Origin: Larix kaempferi
Taxonomy: Eukaryota > Streptophyta > Pinopsida > Pinales > Pinaceae
Direction: 5' to 3'
Assembly: GCA_027924585.1 (NCBI GenBank)
Contig: BSBM01000779.1
Location: 12,799,001-12,863,000, forward strand
Length of the DNA stretch: 64,000 nucleotides
The notes under the pieces are model-generated. The model was given only the letters and a program-made list of their open reading frames with translations. It did not search any database and was not told where the DNA came from. Shown here piece by piece: positions 22,865-33,288 of this stretch (position 1 is its first letter; every line of letters starts with the position of its first letter). The position numbers were made by a program, and so were the translations under genes.

Positions 22865-23375
22865 TTTCTATCTTAAATGAAGAACAACAGAAAATATAAA
22901 AATGTTTTTAATGCATGTAAGCATTTCTGAGATGCCCAATGCATCTCTCTGGCTCCAGCAAAGATCTAAAATCAATTCTCTACCTCAAATGAAGAACAAC
23001 ATAAACATAAAAACGTTTTTAATGCATACCAGCATTTCTGAGATGCCCAACGCATCTCTCTGGCTCCAGCAAAGATTTAAAATCAATTCTCTACCTCAAA
23101 TGAAAAACAACAAAAACATAAAAACGTTTTTAATGCATGCAAGCATTTCTGAGATGCCCAATGCATCTCTCTGGCTCCAACAAAGATTTAAAATCAATTC
23201 TCTACCTCAAATGAAGAACAACAGAAACATAAAAACGTTTTTAATGCATGCAAGCATTTCTGAGATGCCCAGTGCATCTCTCTAGCTCCAACAAAGATCT
23301 AAAATCAATTCTCTACCTCAAATGAAGAAGAACAGAAACATAAAAACATTTTTAATGCATGCAATCCATCTAGGA
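22865..23375 (+). repeat. Tandem array, 111-bp unit, about 4.6 copies
   Basis: ATGCATG/ATGCATA anchors recur at 22911, 23022, 23133, 23244 and 23355, an exact 111-base period. Each unit holds AGCATTTCTGAGATGCCCA, CATCTCTCTGGCTCCA and CAATTCTCTACCTCAAATGA. Because 111 is a multiple of three, a frame stays open through four copies and yields a 37-residue repeat, but this follows from the period and is not evidence for a protein. Confidence 0.93.
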
Positions 23376-24424
23376 AGAAGAGGTCAAGGTTAAAAATCGT
23401 TTTAACAATCAAAAGGACTGAGTAGAGCTCCCAATTCCTTTTTTTTTTTCCAAACCACCCATCCCAACGGTAAAGGCAAAAATAGAAGACAAAAATCAAA
23501 GACTGTAGCTCCTCCAGCCTTCACCAGCATCCCCTGAATGGCTCAAAGAGAAGGTTCAACAAAATTATAAAAAAAAAAAACGCCTCCCCTAAACCTCTCG
23601 GTGAGAATCAAAACGAAGGCCCCCCCTCAAACTAGGTCAAAAGGTAATATATATATATATAAATATTCCATACATTTTCTTTTCTCATAAATTAATATAT
23701 TGAAAAATAAAAGCAGGTTTAGAACATATAAACACCACATTTTTTTTCCATATATAAAAACATAATCAAATAAATAAATATTAATAAAAAACTATATATT
23801 TACCTTTCATTTAAATACCATATACACATCTATATAGTATTTAAAAATACATTAAAGCATATATATACACACTAAGCATGCACATGCCTAACTTATTTTG
23901 CATTTACAACCTGTACCTGCAATATGTGCCTTTTTATAATTATAAAAGCATGCACATATTAAGTATGTGATCATAAAATATAATTGCATAAACATATACT
24001 AAATATATGTCATCAATATAATGCACCACTTAATTAAAAAGAACATGGTTGGTATTATATTGATACTTATGGCGTTATAAACATATAGATAAAATATAAG
24101 TTTTCCCACTTAATTTTAGACGAGAATAAGCATGCTCACAACAATGCCAAACACACAAATGAACTTAGCTCAAGTTAGAAAGCTAAACCAATTCAAGGAC
24201 TACGGCGACGTTTACGACATTAATACTCTCCCCATTGTGGTTCACCATGCCCTTTTTCACTCTTGGTTGCATTGCAGGAAAATAGTTTAGGCTTCTAATT
24301 AGTGTTGTCATGCAGATAGACAAAATTAAATAATTAAAAGCTTTTACCAGAGATGGAGACATGACAGGTCCATATCTATTGCCAGCTGATAAATTGCAGA
24401 TTACATCTGTCTAGAGCTGTTGCA

Positions 24425-24615
24425 TATCAATTCCGAGTCATTTCAGATCCAGCCGTTTTAGATCCATTCTGAAAGTCGTTTTAGATCCAACCATTTTAGA
24501 TCCATTCTGAGCCATTTCAGATCCATTCCGAAAGCCGTTTCAGATCCAGCCGTTTTTTATCCATTCCGAGCTGTTTTAGATCCATTCCGAAAGCCGTTTC
24601 AGATCCATTCTCCGT
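24425..24615 (+). repeat. Short-unit degenerate tandem repeat
   Basis: About ten imperfect units of 18-24 bases built from GAGCCATTTCAGATCCATTC, GAAAGCCGTTTCAGATCC and close variants. The regular alternation of CCGTTTxAGATCC and ATTCCGA suggests slippage or unequal exchange. Confidence 0.8.
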
Positions 24616-25763
24616 TTCCTTTGAAACTTCATTGACACTTTTGCAATCCCATTCTGCCTATTTCATTCCCGAGGACCCTATCCTAAATTCCACTTCCCAA
24701 ATCCCGAAATCTAACATTTGTCTATTTTTAGGGTTTTCCATAACTTCTTCAATTTTCACCCAATCACCTTCAAATTTTTCCTCAGTGTTCATTTCCTATT
24801 TCTGCTTCTTTGTCATTCTCTGACAAATTTTCTCATTCTTTCACCCCGCTTCTGAAATCCCTATTTTATGCTTCCCTGTCCATCAAAAAGTGTTCAAAAC
24901 ATAGTCAAACCCTAATTACCCATCAGAGTTTTTCGGGTGATTCCATGAAGATGGGTAACTCTTTTTGGCCAAATATGACGGTGAAAAATGGAAATTTTAC
25001 CCATGTATTAAATTGAAGCCCTCAAAACTCATATTTGCCACATGAATTTTGACATGCGGTTGAAAAACGAAATGTAGAGAATTATGTTGGCTTTCCAATG
25101 ATATTTTTTCCAAAATATACTATTGTCATTTATCGTGTCGAATTTTCATTTAATGAAACGTGTGTACTTAAAAATTTGAAGAGCAATTAAATGGTAGTTT
25201 GTGTGTGTGCACAATAATTTAATGTTTAAGTAATAATTTAAAAAAATGAAATATGTGAACATGATCTAGACAGAATGCACTAGTGCTTACATATTTTTCT
25301 TTTAATTTTTCTTGAAAAATTATATTTATTATTATTTTTCGAAACTCACTAATGAATATTTCAGTCGCATTTTGCACACGTGTGTGTGTGCACCAAATCT
25401 TTTGATTGTTTAGATAATTTGCAAAACTGAAAATACCCTTTTGAAGAGGATGCGTTTATCTAGTGCTTGTGCATTTTTTCAAATTTTTTGGATCTGTATT
25501 TTGAAGGTTGTGGATTTATCTTTGAGCTCAATCGAAGTTGTTGACAGGGTTTTTTAGGGCAAGTTTTAGTAGAAATTTAAAAACAAAAGACATACGAAGA
25601 TAAAAATTCATAAATTTTATGTATCTGGATAGATGATTCATTGACGAATCTAATGGTATCAAGTCTTCCCATTAATGTGCATTTAATGACATGGTTTAAC
25701 CCTTTGGAAGGCAAAGAAAACTTTCATTCTGCAGTGAAAAGGGCTCTCGGCTTGTTTTTTAGT

Positions 25764-26128
25764 CCCTCGATCGAGCAAATATGCTCGATCGAGGTATTTA
25801 AAAGAGGGTTTAATAAGACCTCAATTGAGGGTTTTAACTAGACCTCGATCGAGGTATTTTAAAACCCTCGATCGAGCAAACTGCTCGATCGAATGCCTAA
25901 AAAAGGTTGCGGGCCTTTTTTTATTTTTTTCAAAAGCTAGATCAAGCTTTTGAAAAGCTAGATCGAGGTCTAGTTTCAACCCTCGATTGAGGTATTTAAA
26001 AACCCTCGATCGAGGTATTGTAAAGCCCTCGATCGAGGTATTGTAAAGCCCTCAATCGAGGTATTTTAAAACCCTCGATTAAGGATTTAAACCTCGATCG
26101 AGGGCTTGAAAATACCTCGATCGAGGGT
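25764..26128 (+). repeat. Cluster of CTCGATCGAG palindromes
   Basis: Eight perfect CTCGATCGAG decamers plus several one- or two-base variants occur within 365 bases. They are joined by GGTATTTTAAAACC-like or AGCAAATATGCT-like linkers that are themselves near-palindromic. The array has inverted and direct symmetry, so single strands could form many alternative hairpins. Confidence 0.88.
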
Positions 26129-26305
26129 ATGAAAAACAATTTTTTTTGGGTTCCGCTTGCCAAAAATCGTGAACCAGCTTCGTGGATTCACCCTTTCCCA
26201 AATCCAAATTTTCTTTTACTAAAGAAGCTTTTGTTTTTGTTTTTCTACGCATTCACAAAAAAAAAACTCCTGGTTATGGTTGTCACCTGCGCATGAGCAC
26301 AAATT

Positions 26306-27120
26306 ATGGATGAAAAACTTGCAGCCCTCAAAACCAAGCTCCAAGATCTAGATGAAAAATTTCTCAGCCTCCATCTTCAGCATGCATCCATGAACAATAA
26401 ATGACAGCCAGAATCTTTTGCGGCCACTGGGTTCTCTTCTTCCAACAATTTTTGTCGCTCGAAGCTTGATTTTACTCGCTTCAATGGTAATGATCCGACT
26501 GGATGGATATACCGGGCAGAACAATATTTTAGTCTGCATAATACATTTTATGTCCACAAAGTTCCACTTGCATCCTTTCATTTGGAACAGGAATCCCTTC
26601 AATGGTACCGTTGGTACATCAAAGCTCATGATGAGCGAAACTTGACAGATTTTTGCCAACTCCATTTGCAACGATTTGGTCCTAGTGCTTTGATAACTTC
26701 ATAGGAGCATTCACTAAACTTCACCAAATTGGAACTGTGAGAGAGTATCAGATAGAATTTGATAAACTGGCCAATCACACATAAGGATTGTCTGATGAAT
26801 TCTATAGGAGTTGTTTTATTAGTGGTCTCAAGGATGAAATTCACTCAGAGGTTAAAATTTTCTGTCCCAACACAATGATGGAAGTCCTAGGGTTGGCTAA
26901 GTTGGAGGAGGACAAGATCACAACCCAACAATGTTCCAAATCCACTTTTGTTCCATTCAGAAATATGGTTTCCCATTGACCTCCCATCATGCCAACTCCT
27001 CGACCAACTCCTATAAAGCACTTATTTGAAGTAGAGATGCGGGCACATAGAGAAAAATGACTTTGTTATAATTGTGATGAGAAATTCACTCGGGAACATA
27101 GATGTGTTGATCAACAGCTC
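26306..27120 (+). pseudogene. Gypsy gag remnant with CCHC knuckle
   Basis: Starts at ATG 26306 (MDEKLAALKTKLQDLDEKFL, a heptad-like N-terminal helix). An in-frame TGA follows at about 26401. The core DFTRFNGNDPTGWIYRAEQY at about 26470-26530 is the classic plant Gypsy gag block, followed by FHLEQESLQWYRWY and, after a frame change, a region with YRSCFISGLKDEIHSEVKIF at about 26805-26870. The knuckle CYNCDEKFTREHRC spans 27064-27105 and is intact (C-x2-C-x7-H-x-C, the form usual in this group). Gag packages the RNA. Stops make it nonfunctional as one protein. Confidence 0.85.
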
Positions 27121-27126
27121 TATCTC

Positions 27127-27880
27127 TTGGATGTGGATTCTCCGCCTCCCTCTGAACTTGGTGAAGAAGCTCCAGATACCATAGATGATCAGGTCGACAT
27201 TCAACAGCCTTTTGTTTACCCTCCATCTCTGGATGACCACCCAGAGATATCTTTCCATGCTTTTGCCGGAGTCACCACCCCACAGACAATGCGGGTCAGG
27301 GGTTACTTCAAGAAGCTCCCTCTTACAATACTCATTGATTCTAGTTGCACTCACAACTTTATTGACCGTTGGATTGCCAAACAGGGTGATTGTTTTGTCC
27401 ATCCTTGCTCCAACTTTGAAGTCATGATTGGCAATGGGGGCACCTTACCTTGCAAGGAGAAGTGTCGCAATGTGCGTATCTCTATGGAAGATTATAACCT
27501 GCACTCTGACATGTTTGCCTTGTCCTTAGGCGGATGTGATGTGGTTTTGGGTGCTCAATGGTTATGCATACTTGGCCCCATCTTATGGGATTTTATTGAA
27601 TTTTGGATGCAGTTTTCAATCAATGGGAAAAAACACACATTAACGGGCTTACAACCAAGGTCTCTCTGCATCATCAATTCACATTGCTTGGAAAAGATCC
27701 TTAAGAAGAATTCACATGGTGTCATCGCTCAAATCCATTCCATTCAGATGCACCCATCAACGGTCTCCACTACTCCCTTGGATCTACAACACATTTTGGA
27801 TAGATATGCAGATGTCTTTGCTGAACTAGTGGGATTATCGCCTTCCAGCGACCCTTCCGGTAAGAATTTAGCCGCCTCTA
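27127..27880 (+). pseudogene. Gypsy aspartic protease, then start of RT linker
   Basis: The open frame includes ISFHAFAGVTTPQTMRVRG, the active-site block LTILIDSSCTHNFID near 27320-27365 (usual DSGSTHNF, so the Gly of the D-S/T-G triad has become Ser), and GGCDVVLGAQWL. It then runs to LDLQHILDRYADVFAELVGL, which normally introduces the reverse transcriptase. Instead of RT, the frame passes directly at about 27840-27870 into the end of RNase H. Protease would cut the polyprotein; activity is unlikely with the Gly lost. Confidence 0.83.
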
Positions 27881-28260
27881 CATCTGAGAAGGAAATGATG
27901 GCTATTTTGCATGTAGCACAGAAGTGGCAACCATACCTATTAGGGAATTATTTCTGCATCAAGATTGATCACCAGAGTCTGATAAATAATGGGTCTCCTC
28001 CCCAGCACAACTGAAATGGGTTCGCAAACTCATGGGTTATGCCTATGAGATCACTTACAAGAAGGGTAAGGAAAATCTGGTGGCAGATTCTCTTTCTTGC
28101 ACATTTGATGACCAAGTTTATCTTTCAGCTATTTCTATGCCTATTTGGTTGCAATTTGTTCAACAGTGCTATGTCTTCTATGAAATCCATGCTTCTCCAT
28201 CGGCAGGGCTCTCTGGGTTCCTCAAAACGTATGAGAGGGCACAATGTAACTTCTTTTGGT
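27870..28260 (+). pseudogene. RNase H C-terminal scrap fused to protease region
   Basis: NLAASTSEKEMMAILHVAQK followed by YLLGNYFCIKIDHQSL is the middle of Gypsy RNase H. It is joined in frame to the pre-RT linker, so the RT fingers, palm and thumb are missing. A small frame change near 27985 leads to LKWVRKLMGYAYEITYKKGK and NLVADSLS, the C-terminal RNase H block, with the frame continuing to 28262. Confidence 0.83.
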
Positions 28261-28262
28261 AG

Positions 28263-28480
28263 GGAATGAAAAGGACAATTCAACAGATGGTGGCTATATG
28301 TGATACTTTCCAGGTCAACAAGGGTGACACAACACTCCTTTCGGGATTGCTCAAACCCTTGCCCATCCCTACACTGATTTGGACAAATATTTCTATGGAT
28401 TTGCTTGAAGGGCTCCGGTGGTACAATACTGCATCTAAAATGACTCCATATGAAGCAATCTATGGTTAGGCACTGCTAGT
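28263..28480 (+). pseudogene. Integrase with deleted catalytic core
   Basis: MKRTIQQMVAICDTFQVNKG is the end of the zinc-binding H2C2 domain (second Cys replaced by Phe in CDTF). LLKPLPIPTLIWTNISMDLL follows, with the first core Asp in SMD. The next residues are already RWYNTASKMTPYEAIYG, which normally lies after the catalytic Glu. Roughly 130 residues of the core, including the second Asp and the Glu, are missing in frame. It cannot insert DNA. Confidence 0.82.
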
Positions 28481-28559
28481 TCTTCTTCCCTATACCCTCA
28501 GCAGTTCACTAGTTTAGGTAATTGACTTGGTTCTTCGAAACCGCGATCAGATTCTTCAC

Positions 28560-29042
28560 ATAATGCAGGACAATTTTCACATGGCAAGAATTCGAATGCA
28601 ACAACAAACTGATTAGCACCATTCTAGGCGCACTTTTCAAGCAGGTGATATGGTTTTTCTTCAACAATCCTCCCTGAAACTCAAAGGGCTTCATAAGCTC
28701 GGTCCAAATTTCTATGGGCCCTATAAGGTTCTTCATAATATTGGGTCCGTTGCTTATAAATTGGAACTTCCTCCTTCTTCCTGCATTCATCCAGTACTTC
28801 ATGTCTCTTGTTTGACAAAATTTCTTGGCACCAACATCAGAGGACAAACTATTTTACCAGAACTGGATAATGAGGGATCCATCCTTTTGGAGCCAGAGGC
28901 CATCCTCAATAGGAATACTCATCAGCTTCCCTCTCGCTCTATCACAGAGGTCTTAATTCAGTGGCAGGGAATGCAACCAAAGGATGCTACATGGGAACCC
29001 CTCCTTCAGATTCAACAACAATTTCCACATCTAAAGGTTTGA
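28560..29042 (+). pseudogene. Integrase C-terminal domain with chromodomain
   Basis: FLQQSSLKLKGLHKLGPNFY and GPYKVLHNIGSVAYKLELPP form the GPY/F module. PVLHVSCLTKFLG and then VLIQWQGMQPKDATWEPLLQ with QQQFPHLKV form a C-terminal chromodomain with the W-x-G and ATWE signature. Chromodomains of chromoviruses bind histone marks and steer insertion. This part (frame from 28650) is intact to its stop at 29040-29042 and sits just before the polypurine tract. Confidence 0.85.
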
Positions 29043-29057
29043 GGACAAAGATTTTTC

Positions 29058-29071
29058 TAAGGGGGAGGGGA
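29058..29071 (+). promoter_or_regulatory. Polypurine tract
   Basis: TAAGGGGGAGGGGA lies directly before the 3' LTR start TGTTAGG. Confidence 0.88.
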
Positions 29072-29435
29072 TGTTAGGAACCCATGTCAACCATTCTCTT
29101 TACTTTGTTAGTATATTTTTGTTGGACACATATGCTTTGTAAGTCGTCCCATAGTATTATATGTTTGTCCATAGTTTGTATTATCCTATAGTATTGGACG
29201 CATATGCTTTGTATGTTGTCTCGTAGTATTATATGTTCCATGGTATTGATCCATAGTATTGACGCCCAGACTTAGTATATAAGTTTGTGTTGAGGCCAAT
29301 GAAGGACGGTGAAGTTATTTGTATTGAGATTTCTCAAAGGAGGCTTCCCCCTTGAAGTGGCCCGCGATCAATAAAAATATTCTATGATCTAATATATTGT
29401 GCATTTTATCAATTAATTGTTGCAGGTTCCTCACA
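29072..29435 (+). repeat. 3' LTR of the chromodomain Gypsy element
   Basis: Same length as the 5' LTR (364 bp), with TGTTAGGAACCC and GTTCCTCACA ends and scattered substitutions. It carries the same internal duplication of the GCATATGCTTTGTA segment. Confidence 0.9.
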
Positions 29436-29440
29436 AAGTG

Positions 29441-30136
29441 AAAAGTTATGGTCTCAACAAGGCCCCCATTTTTTCGAACAACTCATATATGCCATGCACA
29501 ATGTTCTCGCTCAATTATAATCATGCTAAGGTTGGGGATTTTGCTTCTTAGGTTTTCATGGTGTTATTATAAAATGTAGTTTCAAATTCTTGTTATGGAA
29601 TTTTTTGTGAATGCGTGTAGTCACCGTTGTGTTTTTGTTCTTTATGATATATTGCATTTTTTCATTTCATTCTCAATCTAGCCTCGATCAACGATATTAG
29701 AGAAATATGCTCTTTGTTGTTATTCCATGCATGTCCTCGACAAGATTATGGTACAAGGAGTTGATCCTCAATCTAAGTGAGCCTGGTGAAGACTTCACTT
29801 GCTAACCCAAGTGAACTCCCACTCCAAGTGAAAATAAATATGATGAATTGAGAGATCCTATATGCAAGTTGTTTCTCTAAGAAGCCCTTGTGTGACATAT
29901 GAATGAGATGATGGACTATTTCATATTTCATCTCTAATTACTCAACCATAATATAATTCCTCATTAATCTCTTCATATATCATGCCTTTTCTTTACAATG
30001 TTGATATATTTTAATATTTTATCATAAATGGGACTCCCTCTTTATGGTTCTATTTTGCTCCCATTCTTTTATTGACTCTATTTATTTGCATATATTAGTC
30101 ATCATATTGATTAATATTTTTCATATACCCTATGTT
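29441..30136. other. Intergenic DNA with a dispersed repeat related to the window start
   Basis: 29.60-29.93 kb is similar to positions 1-300 in the same orientation. Shared words include CATTTCATTCTCAATCTAG, CATGCATGTCCT, TGGTGAAGACTTC and AAGTTGTTTCTCTA. The two copies differ at perhaps a third of positions. No coding domain is recognised; termini were not found. Confidence 0.6.
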
Positions 30137-30141
30137 GTTGT

Positions 30142-30617
30142 TGTTGGAACCTAAGGTTATGCAAGTTCATCATACCTCTGGATCTTTTGGAGATAGTCAG
30201 TCAAATGACGTCAATCGACTAGTAGAGTAGTTGACTAAATTGTCGATTGAATTGTCGTCTGAATGGTCGACAAGGTCGTGGTCGGCTCAACTAGAACAAC
30301 TGATTAAACTATGGGACGTTGCAGATTTCTTGGAAATGGTTGGAGCCAATTATCCCTATTTGTGGACTGAATCCTCCTCACTTCAAGGGATTTTGTTAAA
30401 TCTATGGAAAATAAAGAACAATCCTATGTGTTGTGTTGATATATTCGAATGATGTTTGATATGCTCAATTGAAGAATGCATTGTGATGTTCTGATCACAA
30501 TTCAAGTTGTTTAAGTGCTAAACGATGTATTTAGACACCACCTCTTTTTTTGAAATACAATTCCCTTCCGCTCTTTTCTTTTCTATTCTATGGTTCATAT
30601 GAAGAGGTTCTCCAACA
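30142..30617 (+). repeat. 5' LTR of the second Copia element
   Basis: 476 bp, from TGTTGGAACCTAAG to GGTTCTCCAACA. It contains GTCGACT/AGTCGAC-type words (AATCGACTAGTAGAG, TTGTCGATTGAATTGTCG). Confidence 0.9.
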
Positions 30618-30629
30618 TGGTATTAGAGC
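30618..30629 (+). promoter_or_regulatory. Primer binding site
   Basis: TGGTATTAGAGC directly abuts the LTR end and differs by one base (C to T) from the standard initiator-Met primer site. Confidence 0.85.
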
Positions 30630-30760
30630 TATTGGTTTTGACCTAGCTTGTTGTTTGTGAATCATGCTGAGAAAGATCTAGGGTTGATTGACTCTAGGCT
30701 TAATATTTGTTGACTGATACCTATTCTTGAACTTGGATCAAATCTGTTTAATCATAAGCA

Positions 30761-31480
30761 TGACTTCCAAGATAGAACCTGTTGTTCCAAATGGACACAA
30801 TTACATAATCTGGGTGCTAGATATGGAGACTTTGTTGAAAAGAAAAGGAGTGTGGCAATATAAAAAGGTTGCTATTCTAGATCTGATGGATGGTAAGGCT
30901 AAGTTTTCCATTGATTAAAGAAGGATGAGGCTATTGGGGTCATCATGATCTACATTTCAAGGGAGATTCACTTTCATATAAGTGGGATCGACTGTCCTCA
31001 TGCCGTCTGGAGTAAGCTGAAGTCATTGTTCAAAAAGGTTAATGAAATTCAAGTAATGCAGATAGAGAAAGAGTGAATCTCTCTGGAACCATTTTCCTTT
31101 GATAGGATTGAGGACAATTTTGCTCGCATCAAGGAGCTACAGTTGAAATTGGGCAAAAGTGGTAAGGATTTTCTGAAGAAGAATGGAAAACTCATTGAAT
31201 TGGTCTTGATGAATTTGAGGACACCTTATGATGTCTCTTGGTCCTCCTTTCATTCCAATTGGATGTGACACAAGCAATATGGTAAGGACTTCACCTTTGA
31301 TATCTTATGTAATTTGTTGATTAAAGACCAACAAAAGTTGCTTAAAGACCAACAAAAGTTGCTTAAAGAAGGTAAGCTTGGTACCAAAATCCAGGCTCAC
31401 TTGCTCAAAATCAAGGTCCAACAAAATTATAAAGAACATGGTTGACTAGATCATTAACCAGAGTGTATCAACCATATTAC
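30761..31480 (+). pseudogene. Copia gag remnant
   Basis: MTSKIEPVVPNGHNYIIWVL followed by DMETLLKRKGVWQY matches the N-terminal gag domain of plant Copia elements (a form of LNGxNYxxWxxxMxxxLxxKxLW). After 30916 the frame breaks repeatedly. A 21-bp unit is duplicated at 31321-31362. No zinc knuckle can be read. Confidence 0.7.
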
Positions 31481-31714
31481 TAAAGGAAATACCAGAGAGT
31501 CATCATTGGCGAAGAAGGATTGAAAGAAGAAAACCTGTTGAACTGTGGAAAGGTGGCAGATGTTGAGAAAACCTATTGGAAGAAGATGAAGGACTTGGAA
31601 GAAAACGTCAATCATCTTGAGGAAGGCATGTCGACTAGTTAGTCGATCAACCAACCTATATAATTTTACCTTCTTTGTTAGCACTTCCCAGGCATTACAT
31701 TCATGTACAACTAA

Positions 31715-32300
31715 GACATAATGGATAGTTGATTATGGTTTTACTCATCATATGGATAAGGATGCTTATCTGTTCTCTTCCTTGAGTGGAGCTCTAGAAT
31801 ATAATATTTATGCAGCTTATGATTATGATCTTACAGTTGTTGGAAGAGACAATGTTGAATGCTATCATGGTCAAATAGCCAATGTCTATCATGTGTCTAT
31901 CTTGAGCCCAAATTTGTTTTTGCTCAACTTACATAGCCTAAAAATATTGTTGAGTTTTGGTCAGATCATTTTATTGTAAAGGAAATGAGGCTTAGATGGG
32001 AAGTTGTTGCTTCAGGATATCTAGATCCCAAAGAATAAACTTACAAGTTCCGTGATTCTCCCAGACCGACTGGATCGATGACACTCATTGTTTAGACTGA
32101 CGACAAAATTTAAATTTGGCATGATTGACTTGGACATCTAAACTTTCGAAGTTTAAAAATGATAGTAACAAACAATATGGTTATTGGTCTCCCAAAGACT
32201 ATTCCACTTAATGGATTTTGTTGAGGATGTGTGCTTGGAAAGCATCATCAGGTACCCTTTGATTTTGGGAAAGCATGGCAAGCAAAGGATTGAATAGAAC
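31715..32300 (+). pseudogene. Copia protease and GAG-pre-integrase remnant
   Basis: WIVDYGFTHHMDKDAYLFSS stands for the usual D-S-G-A-THHM protease site: the catalytic Asp is kept but the Ser has become Tyr. IANVYHVSILSPNLFLL follows. The pre-integrase part (about 32110-32270) shows IWHD-LGHLNFRSLK-like words and a GVCLESIIR-like degenerate zinc motif across stops. Confidence 0.75.
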
Positions 32301-32309
32301 TTGTTCACA

Positions 32310-32935
32310 ATGATCTATGTTGCACGAACAAACCTTCATTAGCAGGTGCGAAGTATATTTTGACATTTATTGATGATTTCTATAGATTCGCTTGGGTATA
32401 TTTCTTAAAGAACAAGGGTCATGTCTTTCAATGGTTTAAGAAAAATCGAGCATTGGTTGAAAATCAATGCAACCAAACCATCAAATGCTTGATATCAAAC
32501 AATGGTGAAGAATATGTGAGTTGACAGTTTGAAGAATATCTCGTGCAAAATGGTATTTCTTGGCAGAAATTTGTCCCTCACACCCCTCAGCAGAATGGAT
32601 TTGTTGAGAGGAAGAATCGAACTTTGGTGGAAATGGCTCGGTGCATACTACAAACCAAATACCTTCAAATTAAATTTCGGGTAGAAGTTGTTTATTGTTC
32701 AAAATATGTCCTGAACCTTGTTCCGAATAGGTCTATCGCTGACATGACTCTAGTCGAGAAGTGGAGTGGAAGGAAACCTTCTATTGGACACCTAAGAACC
32801 TTTCGATGTGTTGCTTGGGTGCATATCAGTGATAACTGCAAGAATAAATTGGATGCAAAGAGTCATGCTTGGATCATGATGGGCTATTTTGATGAATCAC
32901 AAACCTATCGATTGTTTGAACCTATCAAAAAATAG
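32310..32935 (+). pseudogene. Copia integrase core remnant
   Basis: ELVHNDLC (first Asp), YILTFIDDFYRFAWVYFLKN, then CLISNNGEEYVS where the family has an SDNGGEY block, so the second catalytic Asp is Asn. A stop follows (TGA near 32523), then FVPHTPQQNGFVERKNRTLV with the catalytic Glu, and KWSGRKPSIGHLRTFRCVAW with MMGYFDESQTYRLF. The frame ends in TAG at 32933-32935. Loss of the second Asp would abolish strand transfer. Confidence 0.85.
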
Positions 32936-33288
32936 ATCATTTTGAGTAGAAATGTGATCTTTGATGAGAATATTTTAGGTAATAAATTGTTGAATTCATC
33001 CTCTGGTCTATTGCATAGTGATCCGTTGGATATTCTTAAAGAAACTAGATTGATTGTACCCTTCTTTGGAGTCCCGACCAGATTGACGGATTCTAATCCT
33101 AAAGTGACTGGTAGTCTGTCTACCTTGAATGAAGACATCGACACATCGAATCATTCAACTAATAATCATTGACCTGAATCACTGCTCAGTGGGCTGCTAA
33201 AACTATTGAAGCTACTTGACCGGATGCTAGAGATGTTAGTATTGGTTGGAATACCTGTAATCATAAAAAACATGGTAGTGTTGCACTG

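Larger units (their letters stand above)
19709..24366. mobile_element. 4.66-kb noncoding insertion with LTR-like ends (giant solo LTR)
   Basis: The segment starts TGTAACATCC and ends GAGACATGACA, and is flanked by exact 5-bp duplications GGTCC (19704-19708, 24367-24371). It has no coding domain, no primer site and no internal second copy of its start, so the simplest reading is one very long LTR left after recombination. LTRs of 4-5 kb are known from some Ogre/Tat-type plant Gypsy elements. It is AT-rich and contains an (AT)n run near 22038-22068 and a 111-bp tandem array at 22865-23375. Orientation is not fixed. Confidence 0.7.
24372..26300 (+). other. Leader of the chromodomain Gypsy element, repeat-rich
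   Basis: Together with 19307-19708 this is the untranslated stretch between the primer site and gag, about 2.3 kb, long for a Gypsy leader. It holds a short-unit repeat of GATCCATTC/CCGTTTT motifs at 24425-24615 and a cluster of CTCGATCGAG palindromes at 25764-26128. The part 24620-25740 shows no coding domain; a further old insertion there is possible but I see no boundaries. Confidence 0.5.
18929..29435 (+). mobile_element. Chromodomain Ty3/Gypsy element with RT and integrase deletions, hosting a giant solo LTR
   Basis: Two 364-bp LTRs (18929-19292, 29072-29435), an exact TGGTATCAGAGC primer site, and a purine-rich AAGGGGGAGGGGA tract before the 3' LTR. Flanking 5-mers are GAGTG (18924-18928) and AAGTG (29436-29440), one mismatch. 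The coding order gag, protease, RNase H scrap, integrase scraps, chromodomain marks a chromovirus-like Gypsy element. The RT core and most of the integrase core are absent, so it was non-autonomous or became so. A 4658-bp insertion sits in the leader. Without that insertion the element would be about 5.8 kb. Confidence 0.9.

Noticed and set aside
22902-23285. 127-residue open frame with a 37-residue repeat
   Set aside because: It is the translation of a 111-bp noncoding tandem array; the period is a multiple of three, which keeps the frame open.
22865-23375. CRISPR-like array
   Set aside because: Units are contiguous 111-bp tandem copies without unique spacers, in a plant nuclear context.
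24632-25016. Open frames of 63 and 68 residues in the Gypsy leader
   Set aside because: Low-complexity Ser/Phe-rich translations with no recognised domain, in a region expected to be untranslated.
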